From the NCBI GenBank assembly GCA_020466095.1, contig CM035806.1:115110950-115174949 (forward strand): a stretch of 64,000 nt of DNA, read 5' to 3'. Positions 10,035 to 20,867 of this stretch are shown one piece after another. The translations under genes were made by a program, and so were the position numbers. A model generated the notes under the pieces. It was given only the letters and a program-made list of their open reading frames with translations. It was not told where the DNA came from and did no database searches. How positions within the stretch are numbered: the stretch's first letter is position 1; each line of letters opens with the position of its first letter. Source of the stretch: Chlorops oryzae (lineage: Eukaryota; Arthropoda; Insecta; Diptera; Chloropidae).

Positions 10035-11612
10035 GGCGAGTGTTAGAAGCTTGCGTAAAAGGACAATTCATGAATGAATTGTGCGTTTGCTTTCGCGCAG
10101 AGTAAAAGGGATGGAAGTTTTTTTTATGCTTGGGCGCATGCAAAGGCTGCTTGACGATACGACGAAAAAATAGCTGAACACAGTGTGCAATATTTAACTA
10201 TTTCAAATCTTTCTTCAGACAAGTTCTATTTTACTTATTATTAATATAATTTTTATAGTAAAATTAAAATTGAAATGTTATCAATTTGTTTCTAGAAATT
10301 AAGAAAGCTATTTTGCTGAATTTTATATTCATAATTTATAGTTCATGAAAATTTTTTCATAAAATGAAAGGAAGAGAATCGATATTTGCACACTGTATCA
10401 TACTTTTGAAATTTTTTCTTAGTAGGATTGATTGAAATGAGCAAAATTCATTCGTGGAAGGACGGTGGAAGGGAAGAGAAGTTCTATATGTATGAGCATA
10501 AGAATGCTTGTATGTGTTTAAAATGGAATGATTCAGCTTGTTTACATTCGATGGTGCAAATACGTTGTCCGTTGAAGACCCATAAAAAAGATTTTTGAAA
10601 ATTTCAATTTTGCTATTGACTTCAACAATTTTTTCTCTAACATTTAAATTTAATATTTTGGTAATATTCCAAAAAATTCTTAAATTAATTGAACAAATTT
10701 CAATATAAAGGGAACTCAAAAAGTCTTCTAAAATTCATTTTGAATTTAGCCCCACCTAAAGGGAGTATTTGTACAGCTGAAAATACTAATTTCAGCAGAG
10801 GAAAAGTTTAAGAGAGATTTAATTGTTAATATCAAAAGTAAAATTACATGAGCATCAGAAAAACGTCAGGAAAAAAATTTTTTTTTGATTGCTAAAAATA
10901 TACATTTCGCAATAGCAATGCTTGCACCTTAGGCCCGAAAAAATATTAAACTAATTAAAATTAAAATATTAAAAGGGTCGAATTAAGACTAAAAAATACT
11001 AGCACATAATGTTACAAAAGGTAATCGAAGCGACCAGGCCTCGACTTTTTCGCATTTAGCGCCGCGCAAGTCACTTTACAGCACCATACGGTAGTGACTT
11101 TGCATCAGTCACGTAGAAACAGGAAAACAACATAAGCGACCGAAACGATTTTTGAATTTTTCAGCGGCCGAAAATAGCAAAGGCACACAGCGGCCAAATA
11201 CAAACGTACGTATGTACATTGGCGCACACACAAACTCATATATGCGCATAAGTGCGGCACGCAATCGAAAGAATAACAGCACAGCGCTGAACTGCCGACA
11301 AACTATAAGACATGAAAACCGGTCCTCAATGCTTAAAGGCGAGAAGTCAGATTTTCGTTTTTGTTTGGATCCTTTCTATCAATTGGGATTCGGCATTGAG
11401 TACGTTGGCGTACTTTATATATTAATACTCTTTGAACGAAGCTACAGCTTGGTATGGGAGTCAATGTCCCAATGTTTTTAGTCCATATCTCGGAATCTGC
11501 AGCCAATATTTAAAAACCGTTGCAATATTTGTGCTCAGCACGTCAAATTACGTCAAAAACAACTTTCAGTTTATCCGATCCAAAACTTTGTATACTTGTG
11601 TTATTAATGAGT
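10035..11612. other. Unassigned region left of an hAT pseudogene
   Basis: Long ORFs on both strands are compositionally biased and match nothing recognised. A small perfect hairpin (ACAATTCAT, 2-nt loop) lies at 10063-10082. Part of this region is presumably the 3' flank and terminal repeat of the hAT transposon whose pseudogene ends at 11613, but no terminal repeat was identified. Confidence 0.25.
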
Positions 11613-12381
11613 TTATTTATGGTTTTGATAGCATTTCCGAAGAAATGACAAAGTGTTAAGAGAGTCATCCTTTAAATTTGTTCTCATTTTTTTACACATA
11701 TGGGCATTTCCACAGAAATGTCAACCACAACTTAAAAATTTAATGAGCTGCTAAGTCAAATTTTTTTATATATTAGAATACTCTTATACATGAAGCTTTA
11801 ATTCTGAAAGTTTAAATATCTTACATAATATTTAAACCCAAAAAAACCTTGTCGAAACTTGTGGCGAAATTTTTCGATAAATTTGATATAGTTTTTGTAT
11901 GAACATTTTATAAGCCTACGGCTGGTTAAAAGGAATGGTATTGGGTAAAATTTTGTCTTATAATTTTGAATGATAGCCCCACTATGCAAAGAGAGCGCTT
12001 GTATATGAAATAACTGTAAATTTTTTATATTGTTTTAATATCTATTTTTATGTCGCGTGAGTTACGAATATATGTAATTTTTGACCAGTGTGATTATAAA
12101 AAAAAATTTCAGTACAAGATCTTTTGCGGCTAAAGAGAGAATAAGTTTAACAACTAAAAGTGATAAAAAAAAACCCTATATATTATGTTTACATATCTAT
12201 TATTTGCTGTTGAAATCTGTCGCGTGAGTTACGGTAAGAGCAAATTCGAATACGAAAGCTACAATAATATTTAATGTTTTTATATTTTGGGCAAAAAGAT
12301 GGAAAAGAAAGAAGAAAACAACAAAGTCAAAGAAAGAATGAAGAAGTGGAGATCGAATTTAAAAAAAGATGATGGAAAGTG

Positions 12382-12574
12382 CATGATACAAGAAAACAAG
12401 ATAGCGCCACTTCAGCCCGATGATGTCACAAATACAAAATGAGAGCTTCGTTGTTGTTGTTTTGCATGCAAAGCCAACGTCACAGCTAAATTTTGGCATG
12501 GGAAACAACAACAATGCGAATGCTACAAAAAAGCGGTACCCGAAATGGCGCTATCTTGCTCTCTTTGTATCATG
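12382..12574. mobile_element. hAT-type MITE, family E copy 2 (193 bp)
   Basis: Same termini as the copy at 9804-10034 (CATGATACAA.., 'agatagcgccactt'). It is flanked by a perfect 8-bp TSD GGAAAGTG at 12374-12381 and 12575-12582. It shares 'gggaaacaacaacaa' with copy 1 but is shorter inside. It sits within the TA-flanked element. Confidence 0.9.
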
Positions 12575-12732
12575 GGAAAGTGGAGAGATTATAGGAAGAC
12601 ACAAACGGTCAAAATTCGTAATATTGTGGGAATAAAAAAATAATCATGATTTTTCATTTGTCAACAAAAATAGTATTGCAGTCGCCAAAACCTTTTATTC
12701 AAAAAAGCATAACATTAAGATATAGACGTGTA

Positions 12733-12979
12733 GGTAGGTAGGTAGGTTGAAGTGGCTACCACTTAGGCCGTTAATCGGCCCATTGTGATACCAAGGAGGT
12801 TTTCTTGTGTTTGTGTGAGTGTATTGTCTTATTATGTAGTGTGCCCCTAACATGCGATTTTTGAAAAAACCAGTGCTAGGCTTGGAACATTACACTCCGT
12901 TTCGCCTGTGCCGGGAATCTAACCTCGGACCCTGGGATCAAGAGCATAGCACGCATCCCGTACGCTATCCCAGAGCCAC
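12733..12979 (-). mobile_element. tRNA-derived SINE, with TSD
   Basis: On the minus strand the head reads 'agtggctctgggatagcg', an A-box-like segment, then 'gtccgaggttagattcc', a B-box-like segment, as expected for an internal RNA polymerase III promoter. The tail is a (CTAC)n run (GTAG repeats at 12733-12748 on the plus strand). The flanking direct repeat TATAGACGTGTA occurs at 12721-12732 and 12980-12991. A second head lies at 35612-35730. The 12-bp TSD shows LINE-mediated retroposition. Confidence 0.85.
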
Positions 12980-14477
12980 TATAGACGTGTAAGTGTAATA
13001 TGAATCTTTGATAGATTTTTTTTATCTTCTTAAATTTTTGAATTAACTTTTTTTTTGTTTTTTGGTAATGAAATACATTTTTGTTATGTTATTTAATATT
13101 TAATAAAACAAAACTTTGTTTAAAAGCTAAACTTTCAATATTTGAACATTAATTTTCTCAACGGAAATTTTGTCGCGTGAGTTATGTCGCGTGAGTTACG
13201 GCAAGTATTTTTTAAAAGCTCAATATATTATTGAACACCCAAAATTGATTGGTTAAGTGGGTTTATTATAAAATTTCACAGTCTTATAATTATTTTAAAA
13301 TTTAAAAAAAGGCAAGTTGTGTACGAAAAATTCGCTAAGTTTTCAACTTATAACTTTGCTTGTAAAACGCACTTCCTTTTTTTGTCGCGTGGGTTACGAA
13401 AACATTTAACTTTGCTATTCTTAGTTAATTGTTGCAAGGACAATTTTGATAGACCATACCGTTAGTACTTCTACTAAGATATATGTACATTGTAAATTTT
13501 TTATACCTTAATTACATAAACTTTCGAGTAAGCAAGCCTTGAAGTCGTACGCCTGTCGCGTGAGTTACGATGGAAATGCCCATATACCCAGCAGCGGAAA
13601 ATGAACGTTCGGCTTCAACACTTGTTGGCGGAATCGATTTCACGTACTCGTACGCCATATTTAAATATTTTCCCCTATTACCTCCACACTCAAAAAGAGT
13701 CATCTCGCGTTTTATTATCAGAATCAGCGAGTTCGCTGTGGTGGGGTTAGCGGCAGGTGGCGTCTTTATTACCCATTCTGTTCGGAGATTGCGCTCTAAT
13801 TTATCTTCTAAAGGCACATTTTCATCTTCAATATGTTCTTGAACTGGGGATTCCGTTTGAGGTTGTGGTTCCGCGTCTACTAGCAATCTTTCAATCAAAT
13901 TTTTCAGTTGCGTTCTTGTTAGTTTGCTTGGAAAATAAAATGTTTCCTCATTTGTGGACAATGATTCTTGTTCCAGTTATTAAGTTAGATTTTCCAAGTC
14001 AAGCAATACCGCAGTCATTGACATTGGCCGCTCTTTTATTCTGCCAGCTAAGGAAGTACTTAGTTCTTTGCCTAGGAATGTTGTTTCTGCAGTTATTGAC
14101 AATGCATCTTCGGTGCACAAAACATTTACAGCAAGCTTAACTGGCTCTAAGGCATGCTCAATATCGGCCAAAAATATACATTCTTTGTCAGTGAAAAAAA
14201 AAAAAAACAACGAAGATGTTGTTAGTTTACAGTCAATAAGAGCTTTAAAAATACACTCTTTGACTTTGTTAAACCTCGTTTTCATAGCTGCAAGACTGCT
14301 CCAGCGCGTTCGGCAATCTAAGATAAGTTGCAACTCCTTTCCGAAATCTGCTTTAATATAACTTTGCAACAAATCATTTTTCGTTGGAGATTTTGAGCTA
14401 AAAAGTTTGACGATCTTTCGGACGTTTTGAATCAGTTCCCTAAAACAATAAAAGTTAAATTAATTGATAAGCTTATT

Positions 14478-14946
14478 GTATCCCAGCAGGAAAAGTCCCG
14501 GTGAAACCATCAATGATTTCAGCATGACATAAGAGCCGCGACTCCTCCTGTTTCTACACCAACTTTCTAATGAAATTTACACACAATACCGCATTGGCCG
14601 TCATGAGAGGACATGTCACCAGTTGGTCATCGATATTGGAGTGGATACCTCCTGTTTCGCAAGAAAATGTCATTGTTCGGGAGTGATACGAAATGAAAAT
14701 AAAACACGGTTTTGTGTTTTGTTTTTGTTCTTTTATTTTTTGTTTTCTTTTTTGTCATGGGATATCCCATTCGAATTACGATGAATAAATTCTTTTTTCG
14801 ATGACAATGTCATTGGAATTGCGATTAATAACACCTTTTCTCGATGACAATGTCATTAGAATTTAGAAGTACTCTAACTTTCTCCTTGACATCATCGGTG
14901 AAAACATTAATGAATTTTTCCTTTATGCGAAAAGTCCGGCTGGGAT
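14478..14946. mobile_element. Inverted-repeat element with ATCCCAGC ends, copy 1
   Basis: Left end ATCCCAGCAGGA and right end TCCGGCTGGGAT are near-complements. The interior is rich in 'gacaatgtcatt' motifs. A related element at 22651-23192 has the same ends and the same kind of repeated 'tgacatgtca' words. No TSD could be fixed and no ORF is recognised. Confidence 0.5.
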
Positions 14947-15681
14947 GTTTATATGTGCAAATCTTGTAACAGGGAGAATTAAGCTCCGGAGATATAGAAA
15001 AATGTATATGGAAATGATCAGGATCAAAAACTGAATCGATTTTGACATGTCCGTCTGTCCTTCCGTCCGTGGTCGGATATTCTCCGAAATGGCTGGACCA
15101 ATCAAGTCGAAATTTGGCACACAGGTATATCGGGATCCGAGTATGATCCTAAGTAAAAATGGGAGAAATCCGCCCACTGCCACGCCCACGAATGAATACA
15201 ATGTGTTTGCAGTAAAATGCTTGTAACTTGCGAACCACTCAACACATTTCATTGATATTTGGTGTGCTGGTAAACTACGAAAAGTGACATATCCTGGAAG
15301 AAAAATGGACGCCGTCCTCCTCGAGCCACGCCCATAAATAAGGGCTTATCGTAACTTGTGAAGTAAAAGGCGTAGAAGCTTCAAATTCGCAACATAGGTT
15401 GACCAAGGCAAATAAAAGGTGTAGGAACAAAAATGTATATAGCCCGCCCACTGCCACCCTCACAAATGAAGATTTTTCGTAACTTCTGAAGTAAAAGGCG
15501 TAGAAGCTTCAAATTCGCAACATAAGTTCAGCAAGGCGAATAAAAGGTGTAGGGAAATAATTTATGTAGCCCTCCCACTGCCATGCCCACAAATAGAGAA
15601 GAAAAACATAGTGCGCTCATAATTTCGGGACGCTGGGTGTTTCAAAGTCGGACTTGACCGACTTTAGCTTTCTTACTTGTT
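14947..15681 (-). mobile_element. DINE-1-like family B unit, copy 2
   Basis: On the minus strand it begins 'aaacaagtaagaaagctaaagtcgg', has the hairpin AAGTCGG/CCGACTT, the internal repeat 'gcgaatttgaagcttctacgcc' twice, 'gggcgtggc' blocks, a short (GGAC)n tract near 15050-15073 and the conserved 3' segment 'gttacaagat'. The last few tens of bases are replaced by the ATCCCAGC element. It belongs to the same family as 37229-38556. Confidence 0.8.
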
Positions 15682-15702
15682 TTCTTCTACAATAATTGTT
15701 TG

Positions 15703-15790
15703 GCTCGGGCAGGGATCGAACCCGCGTTCTTCGGACTATGAGGCCAGTATGCGTGCCATACGCTACATCTCGCAAATGATCTCCTCACGC
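15703..15790 (-). repeat. tRNA-derived (SINE-like) segment
   Basis: The complement holds 'tagcgtatggcacgc' (A-box-like) and GGTTCGATCCC, a perfect B box, in tRNA spacing with a plausible anticodon arm. Acceptor-stem pairing is not convincing, so I do not call a functional tRNA. It adjoins a longer inverted repeat unit to its right. Confidence 0.5.
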
Positions 15791-15956
15791 TAAAACCATA
15801 TTTAATTTTAAGCAGCTAATGAGATTCAACCGAGACGAGTTCAAAATTTAAATGATAATGGGGCATGACTTTTTAGCTCCACCTCGCTGACACTGTCATG
15901 CGGAGCATTTCACCGAGGCGTCCGCTCTGAAAGAAGCGTGGACTTGTTCACCGCCG

Positions 15957-16110
15957 ACCATGTAGGAGTGTAGGTCTAACTCTTCTTCTTCCTAATCCCT
16001 GCAATGTGTTAGAGCTACGCTGCTTCAACATAGGCATATAGTATGAGGAGAAGAGAAGCATGGTATGGCAGCGAAATATTTATCTCTGCTCTGGTGAAAT
16101 GCATTGCCAC
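15957..16110 (-). repeat. Repeat N, copy 1 (inverted relative to 20868-22620)
   Basis: The complement reads '..cgctgccata..tgcttctcttctcctca..tatatgcctat..' then 'gcagcgtagctctaacaca' and '..cctacactcctacatgg'. The same order occurs on the plus strand at 20868-20940 and 22535-22620, where a 1586-bp element splits it. Confidence 0.7.
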
Positions 16111-16757
16111 TTTTATTTTTAATTTTGGGGGATTTTCGAGTACATTACATATAAAATATCTACCAAACTCATAAAATGCCATGAAAAGCTTGAAAAACAA
16201 AAAACTAATCAAGGATTTTCAATATTAAGGAGAAATAGAAACTGTTCTTTTAGTCCTACCTTGTGCACATAACTTTTTGATCACACTATTTCAGCAAAAA
16301 TACTTAATTCTATGTACAATCAAATTCGTAGCCGTAGTCAAAAATGTATGTCAATTTATTACAAAATGAAAACATTCGCGCACATTAAGCAAAAACATAT
16401 CGTAATATATTTATTAAGGTTTCAATTATGAACTTTTCAAGCAATATAAAAAACCGAGCTGACACCGTGTTTCTTTGATAATTTTCTTGCAAGCATTTTG
16501 GAGTAGTGCCACGAATTTGATTGTGTATGAAATGTAGTACTTTTACCACAGCAAAGTGATCAAAAAGATATGTGGACTGTGTACAAGTAGGAAAACAACT
16601 TCCATTGCTTCTTTATATTGAGTTTCCTTGCTTATTTTTACGTTTTTAAAGTTTTTCGTACCTTGTTATAAGTTTGGTAGATATTTTATATGTTCTGTAC
16701 TCGAAAATCTACCAAAATTAGAAATAAAAGTGGCAGGGCATAATTCACCACACACAT
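16094..16757. repeat. Inverted-repeat element, about 660 bp
   Basis: Arms of about 75 bp: 'gccacttttatttttaattttgg..gattttcgagtac' at 16108-16172 matches the complement of 16674-16736. An inner imperfect pair surrounds 'tttttgatcac' (16277-16290 and 16557-16570). No coding frame; a foldback/MITE-like unit whose TSD I could not fix. Confidence 0.55.
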
Positions 16758-17344
16758 CAGCTGTAATGAAATGACAGATAACTATTAACATTCGTTTCAG
16801 TACCGAGTATAAAAATGGCTATTGGGTACAAATTTGGTATCCATATAAAAGATTAAATTGTTTATATTTTTATTCAATTAATCTTTTAATATATTGGACA
16901 AAACATTAAGTGCTTACACATTGACGCGTTAGATGTTAAAATAAAAAGATGCAATCAGTTTTGCATTAAAAGGTTTCCTTTAATTTTTACGCTTTTGTAT
17001 ATTATAAATAAGGGAGTGTAAAGCTTCAAAAAAGTTAATAAATAATTATTTGCACCAAATATGATTCGAGGATTAAGTACTTTTACATGTAATGCTTTCG
17101 GGCGCCATGAACATTGATGCCCATGTTCATAAAACAGGAAGTTTTGATTTAAGCGATTGGTCATAGTTTTCGAAGACATATTATTTTACCTGTATTAAGG
17201 GATATGTATGAATTGGAAAAATAAAAAGTAATAATAAAAACGCGCATTATGAACTCCAAAAGTTATGTACAATTAGCTTCTTGAACATATTTCACAACGA
17301 GTACTTGTTTACAAGCATGTCAAGAAATTTGTGTGTCACTATCA
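16758..17344. other. Unassigned spacer, possible upstream region of the microgene
   Basis: A minus-strand ORF at 16955-17179 and a short plus-strand ORF (MIRGLSTFTCNAFGRHEH, about 17059-17115) are present, but neither has support beyond an open frame. Confidence 0.25.
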
Positions 17345-17757
17345 ATGAAAAACCCGCGAATTGGAATCAACGTAAGTTTTAATATGCGAATAATAATATT
17401 TTCTGATTAAATGCATTTTATAAAGCATATATTACTATATATGTCACTCTCATAGATTTTGGGCGGGACATTTCGCGCCAGTTAGAAAGAGATGTTACTC
17501 AGCAGGCAAAAAAAGAGTGAGAGAGAAATTCTTTTGGTGAGTACCTAACAGCAAATTGCTCATTTTGGTGGGTACCCAAGACCGTGGTGGGTACCCAAGA
17601 CCGTGTTGAAAAGAGCCAAAATAGAAACGGCTCCTGAGTTACATATATAGTTATATATGTTATAAAGTTTCAGGACGACGGCCAACAAGAAGGTTTGCGT
17701 AATGCGATGCGAACCTGCCCACGGACCTCTTTTTGGGTTTCCAAGCAACGAAATTGA
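17345..17757 (+). CDS. Possible two-exon microgene (36 aa or more)
   Basis: ATG at 17345 opens MKNPRIGIN, ending exactly at a strong donor (GTAAGT at 17372). After the intron an acceptor (TTTCAG, ending 17673) opens 27 codons (including MRTCPRTSFWVSKQRN) to TGA at 17755-17757. Phase is 0 at both sides. The frame is also open upstream of the ATG for about 20 codons. The intron is only about 70 bp without the 234-bp MITE that sits in it with its TSD, a normal size for flies. I do not recognise the product. It could equally be the degraded end of a transposon gene. Confidence 0.35.
17426..17659 (+). mobile_element. hAT-type MITE, family H copy 1 (234 bp)
   Basis: Ends CATATATTACTATATATG and CATATATAGTTATATATG (inverted), with an 8-bp TSD TTATAAAG at 17418-17425 and 17660-17667. 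The interior has two adjacent 'gtgggtacccaagaccgt' blocks. Other copies: 41949-42182, 42196-45386 (interrupted) and 51457-51690. Confidence 0.92.
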
Positions 17758-18708
17758 CTCATCTTTTAAAAATTAGATTGATATTTATTTTTTAGCTTCT
17801 AGTGCCGTAGTCTTCGACTCGGTTTAGGAATTTCTAAAGTTTAAATTCTCGAGTATTTTCATTCAGTCTTCATGCCAGTTTAAGTCAGAAAATACTTTGG
17901 CTATATTTGATATTTTCAAAAATGTTCATATAAACTTAATAAATCTGGTTTAAGCTCGCCTGAAGACTATCATTTGAAAGTGTAAACCCTCAAAAACTGG
18001 GTTGGAGGCTATGAGCCTTAATGATGAGAAGTCATATTTAAAAGTACAAAAATAATTTGGAAAAAAAATGTTTCAAAAGAAACATAAACTTTGCCACATA
18101 AATTAACGAACGACCAGATTACTTCCATTTTCTTCCGAGTGAAACCTTTCTCTTTTTTTCCCTGTGAAATAATGAGCAAATTTTTGCAAAAATAATTCCG
18201 AAAAAAAATAACACTCGTACTGAAGCTAGAAACTTCAAAAAGGGGGTTTCTAGGCATTTTCGCAGTTCATAAAATTTGTAGTCGTTCGTTCATTTATATG
18301 GCTAAGTGTAACTCAAGAAATGCATTTTTCCAAAAAGCAATTCTCATAAAATTCCTCACATGACCTTCTGAAAAGATCTTCTTCGCAATAAGCACCGTTT
18401 TGATTTTCAAAATATTTGATAAACTTTTAAAAAAAAAATACAAATTCTATGTTGTGACTTCTTTGTTGCGAGGGTGCGATATCAATGTATGAGCGTTTCT
18501 GCTCTACAAATGCAGATCGATAAGAAAACCGCCATAGTTCAATGTTTTCTTCTTTTTTTGCGTCCAAATCTGGATTCCATTGGTCGTTTTAATTTCTTCA
18601 GCCTTTTCAGGTTTTACTATAGTAGACAGACATCTTATGACATCTGTGAACGGAATGCAATGAAAACCGAATCAAATTTTTATTAAATGGGGATACTGAA
18701 AATAACTT
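17758..18708. other. Unassigned spacer
   Basis: ORFs at 18018-18257 (minus) and 18474-18686 (plus) have AT-driven composition. On the minus strand 18520-18640 is a coding-like block (CLSTIVKPEKAEEIKTT) behind an acceptor (TTCACAG), but it does not join in frame to the block at 18709-18830. Confidence 0.25.
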
Positions 18709-18830
18709 ACTTGTCGTTTGCGTACATCCTGTCGTCGACTACCATGACGACACCAGTAAAGAACATGTTCATAATAATGTTTATGTTCATGTGCAAGAAG
18801 ATTGAGCTTACTGATGAAATTCGCAAGTCT
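18709..18830 (-). pseudogene. Coding-like block with splice sites, unidentified
   Basis: Between an acceptor (AAGTGCAG) and a donor (CAA|GTAAGT) one minus-strand frame reads ANFISKLNLLAHEHKHYYEH and continues basic to the donor. The 1586-bp hAT-like element inserted just upstream. The next downstream block does not fit its phase. It may be the relic of an older transposon gene or of a host exon. Confidence 0.25.
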
Positions 18831-18852
18831 GCACTTTGATATTAGTTATACG

Positions 18853-20438
18853 TAATGATACCAACTGTTCTGATTTAGGCAGGACAAGTTCTGATTTGCA
18901 GAAGCCAGTTCTGATTTAGTTTTAAGAAAAATCAGAACTCTGATTTTCCGGAATGTGTTCTGATTTGTTCTGATTTTCCATTGATATCTAAATATGGGAA
19001 TCCGTATGTCCACCAACATTTATTTAAATGAACATTCACCCATTATTTCTTTTTTAAATTTAAAATCGAATAATCGATAGCATATACATATGTATATCGA
19101 AGCACATTGCAACACTATAAGACATACAGTGACATCCCTATTCGCTAATTCATTTTCTTCTTCGTTTTCTTCGCTTGAACAAACGCAATATTACATGATC
19201 AATCGAAATATGATTTTAAAGCAAGCAAAGAAGTAACGGCAGCCACTACAAGTGCTAACAGCACAAGCACTTCAGCAAGCCACCACTGCACTAAGGGCTA
19301 GAAAGTCATTTTTTTTTTTGGCAAAAAGTCTAGAAAAGGAGAAAGAGCATCGAATTTTTGCACAAAGGTGCAGAGAACAACTCTTAGATCGATGTTAAAA
19401 TTAAATTTTTTTTGGAAGATTTTTAAGGGTACCTCCAGTACTAGGGTGTGTTCGGGACAACACATAAAAGCGTCCAAAATCCGCAATTCCTAATTTTTTT
19501 CAATGAAAATCGGTGTGTGAGTTCGTTTTGTTTGGGACTTAATATACAACATTCTGAAGCTTCATTTCTGTATAGGTTTTATGGACTGCCGAGGACTGCT
19601 TCATATTTTTTGTTCTCACAGAACATAAGGAAAATTCAAACATTTATTTAAAAAAAGCTTCAAGTGTTTAGCTTAACTTGTTTCATATACTAAAAAAAAA
19701 ACCCACACAAAAGAGTGATGAGGTTTTATTGTACACACATAGCTGAATGCTACTATCCATATTTAAAAAAATTAAGTTTCGAAGAAATTGATTAAAGAAT
19801 TTGAACAGGCAATCTCACTTAATTTCAATTATTTGGAACGCCAAGCCGCACTTTGTTTGCTTTGTGAACTTTGACAGGCTGTCAAATTAAAAGGGTTACT
19901 AATAGAAAAAAATGAAGTCGTTTTTATAATGCTCAGAGTATTTTCTTACTATATGCATACTAATTTTTTCCAAATTACTACACAAAAATTTCGACTTTTT
20001 GTCAAAAAAAGCGGCCAGCTGGCACATAGTGCACTGGAGGAAGTCTTATATCGGTGTGCATAAATGATTCAGAAGAAGATGAGTAGCCAGTATCGGGGAT
20101 ATAAAAGTTTTAATTGTTATGGAAATGTATTTTTTTTATGTTCAGCAGAATCCTGAGGTTTAGGTTTTATTGTTGTTTTAATAAAACTGATCTCAAAAAT
20201 AAGGTTAATTTGGTTTGATTTCCCTAATGTTTTAATAACTGACCCTTATTTTTTGTTAAGATTTGCCTAGAGGTGTAAAAAATGTACTAAAATGTACATT
20301 CAGGTTTTAAAATGTAGTCTGATTTTTGTTCTGATTTATGTTCTGATTTTTCTAGCCCATGTTCTGAATAGTTCTGCCTTTTGAATTCGATTTGTGGCCG
20401 AAGTTCTGCTTTTTCTTCCCAAACAGTTGGTATCATTA
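18853..20438 (+). mobile_element. hAT-like non-autonomous element, 1586 bp, copy 1
   Basis: TIRs TAATGATACCAACTGTT and its perfect complement; 8-bp TSD GTTATACG at 18845-18852 and 20439-20446. Both ends carry clusters of 'ttctgattt' words, likely transposase-binding subterminal repeats. The interior has no transposase; its ORFs of 60-70 codons recur unchanged in the second copy because the DNA is almost unchanged. It includes a block, 'gggtacctccagtactaggg' (near 19428-19447), that is also found in DINE-like family C. Confidence 0.95.
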
Positions 20439-20446
20439 GTTATACG

Positions 20447-20867
20447 TTTCACCTTGTGCAGATTCTAAGACTAATTATTTTTTTGGATCTTTCAGATTGA
20501 TGGGTGGGACACTGTCTGGTCGACATATGCCAGGGTCTACTAGCAATAATTACATTATGGCGTTAAACGTTTATATGATTGTCGTCAGGGCCAGTACTTG
20601 AGTTGCGCGTGGCGATTGCAACCAGTGTTGGGCGTAAGCGCCAGGCAAACAACCTTCCCAATCAATTTTCAAAGTACAATTGATTTCTGCAATTGTGAAA
20701 AATTATTTTTTGTATTAATTTCATCACTTCAAAAAGGCAAATTAACGTGCTTGAAAAAACACATTTTACATCGCGCCCCGTCTACAAAATATCGACGAAA
20801 AGTTGTTTTCACTTTCTTGTTTGTTTACATTTTGATATGTCAAAAGCGAACAGATGTTCGTCAAAAT
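20447..20867. other. Spacer between the twin elements
   Basis: Holds a 100-codon plus-strand ORF (20598-20900) with no recognised similarity, running into repeat N. No further structure seen. Confidence 0.25.

Larger units (their letters stand above)
11701..13582. mobile_element. TA-flanked DNA transposon with repeated internal motif
   Basis: It is bounded by TGGGCATTTCCA and its complement and by TA at 11699-11700 and 13583-13584. The insertion lies inside the hAT dimerisation domain, so both borders are proven by the restored reading frame. No transposase was recognised. A 16-bp motif, TGTCGCGTGAGTTACG, occurs at 12051, 12218, 13171 (variant), 13185, 13383 (variant) and 13554, and not elsewhere in the window as far as I could see. 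Subterminal motifs of this kind often bind transposase. The element itself carries an hAT MITE and a SINE. Confidence 0.8.
11613..14436 (-). pseudogene. hAT transposase, terminal exon, split by a transposon
   Basis: On the minus strand an acceptor (TTTTAG, near 14437) opens a coding block with NVRKIVKLFSSKSPTKNDLL and 'LQLILDCRTRWSSLAAM', a conserved hAT core motif. It continues through an interrupted poly(T)-derived Phe run near 14200, two consecutive stops at about 13975-13980, and on to the dimerisation domain 'YVKSIPPTSVEAERSFSAAG'. This domain is cut at 13583 by a TA-flanked insertion and resumes at 11699 with VKMRTNLKDDSLNTLSFLR and a stop at 11613-11615. Removing the insertion and one TA restores the frame at that junction. 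The two stops and the poly(T) tract mark it as dead. Earlier exons were not found. Confidence 0.85.

Noticed and set aside
10357..10719. A 120-aa minus-strand ORF as a gene
   Set aside because: Composition is what AT-rich DNA gives by chance; no domain, splice signal or conserved context.
19298..19651. Small proteins conserved between the two 1586-bp elements (62 and 67 aa)
   Set aside because: They are identical because the DNA copies are nearly identical, and each lies in AT-rich sequence without motifs.
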